This document shows, in pieces, positions 14,109-14,165 of a stretch of 14,165 nucleotides of DNA. Made by a program: the position numbers and the translations under genes. Where the stretch lies: positions 1 through 14,165 of the forward strand of contig CAYNBI010000096.1 in NCBI GenBank assembly GCA_964395315.1, in the 5' to 3' direction. This DNA comes from CAVORB01 sp964395315 (GTDB lineage Bacteria; Pseudomonadota; Gammaproteobacteria; Chromatiales; Chromatiaceae). Numbering within the stretch: position 1 is the stretch's first letter; each line of letters begins with the position of its first letter. The notes below the pieces were generated by a model. The model worked only from the letters and a program-made list of their open reading frames with translations. It ran no database searches and was not told where the DNA came from.

Positions 14109-14165
14109 CTAACCCCCGGACGGGGCCAGCGCGTCCATGACCTTATCCAGGCTGAAGCTCGCCGC
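14109..14165 (-). CDS. C-terminal end of a gene cut by the right edge
   Basis: The minus strand enters from the right edge with an open frame of 18 codons, reading AASFSLDKVMDALAPSGG, and stops at TAG (14109-14111). The ASFSLDKVMDAL segment resembles the C-terminal end of some bacterial arylsulfatases, which are sometimes neighbours of this kind of HAD protein, but 18 residues are too few to be sure. The 135-base gap to the HAD gene holds two hairpins, so co-transcription is uncertain. Confidence 0.4.
   Translation of the reverse strand, partial: AASFSLDKVMDALAPSGG

Overview
The window is GC-rich chromosomal DNA from a Gram-negative bacterium. Two lipobox-bearing lipoproteins, an Mla/PqiC-type intermembrane lipid transport operon, an OmpA-type lipoprotein and a cytochrome c'/c-556 all point that way. 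The mix would suit a Gammaproteobacterium, perhaps near Chromatiales, but that placement is inference and no marker gene is present. I see no phage, insertion sequence, CRISPR array or rRNA/tRNA gene. It reads as ordinary core or near-core chromosome.

Layout. Positions 1-433 hold no convincing gene, only clustered inverted repeats. A large hybrid sensor kinase (434-3076, minus) diverges from an OmpR-type response regulator (3329-4048, plus); the space between them carries a promoter-like site overlapped by inverted repeats. A small alpha/beta-hydrolase (4076-4936, minus) converges on the regulator and diverges from a plus-strand run of four genes: a Nudix hydrolase, a c-type cytochrome, a D-2-hydroxyacid (hydroxypyruvate/glycerate-type) dehydrogenase and an AgcS sodium:amino-acid symporter (5125-8469).

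From 8490 to 11755 (minus) lies a tight four-gene operon in the order permease, ATPase, MCE protein, lipoprotein. It is a complete inner-membrane-to-outer-membrane phospholipid transport system. The genes overlap or nearly touch. Its most notable feature is an ATPase that keeps Walker A, the Q-loop and the Walker B aspartate but has lost the catalytic glutamate (Gly instead) and the H-loop histidine (Glu instead). Upstream on the same strand is an OmpA-domain lipoprotein (11852-12586), which with the operon gives a cell-envelope theme. A 337-base gap with two strong hairpins follows, then an exported HAD-superfamily phosphatase (12924-13973, minus). At the right edge are the last 18 codons of another minus-strand gene.

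I did not find a clearly new system. The best leads are the degenerate ATPase in an otherwise intact MCE operon, the cysteine-bearing insertion in its MCE protein, and the kinase/regulator pair with its palindromic intergenic site.
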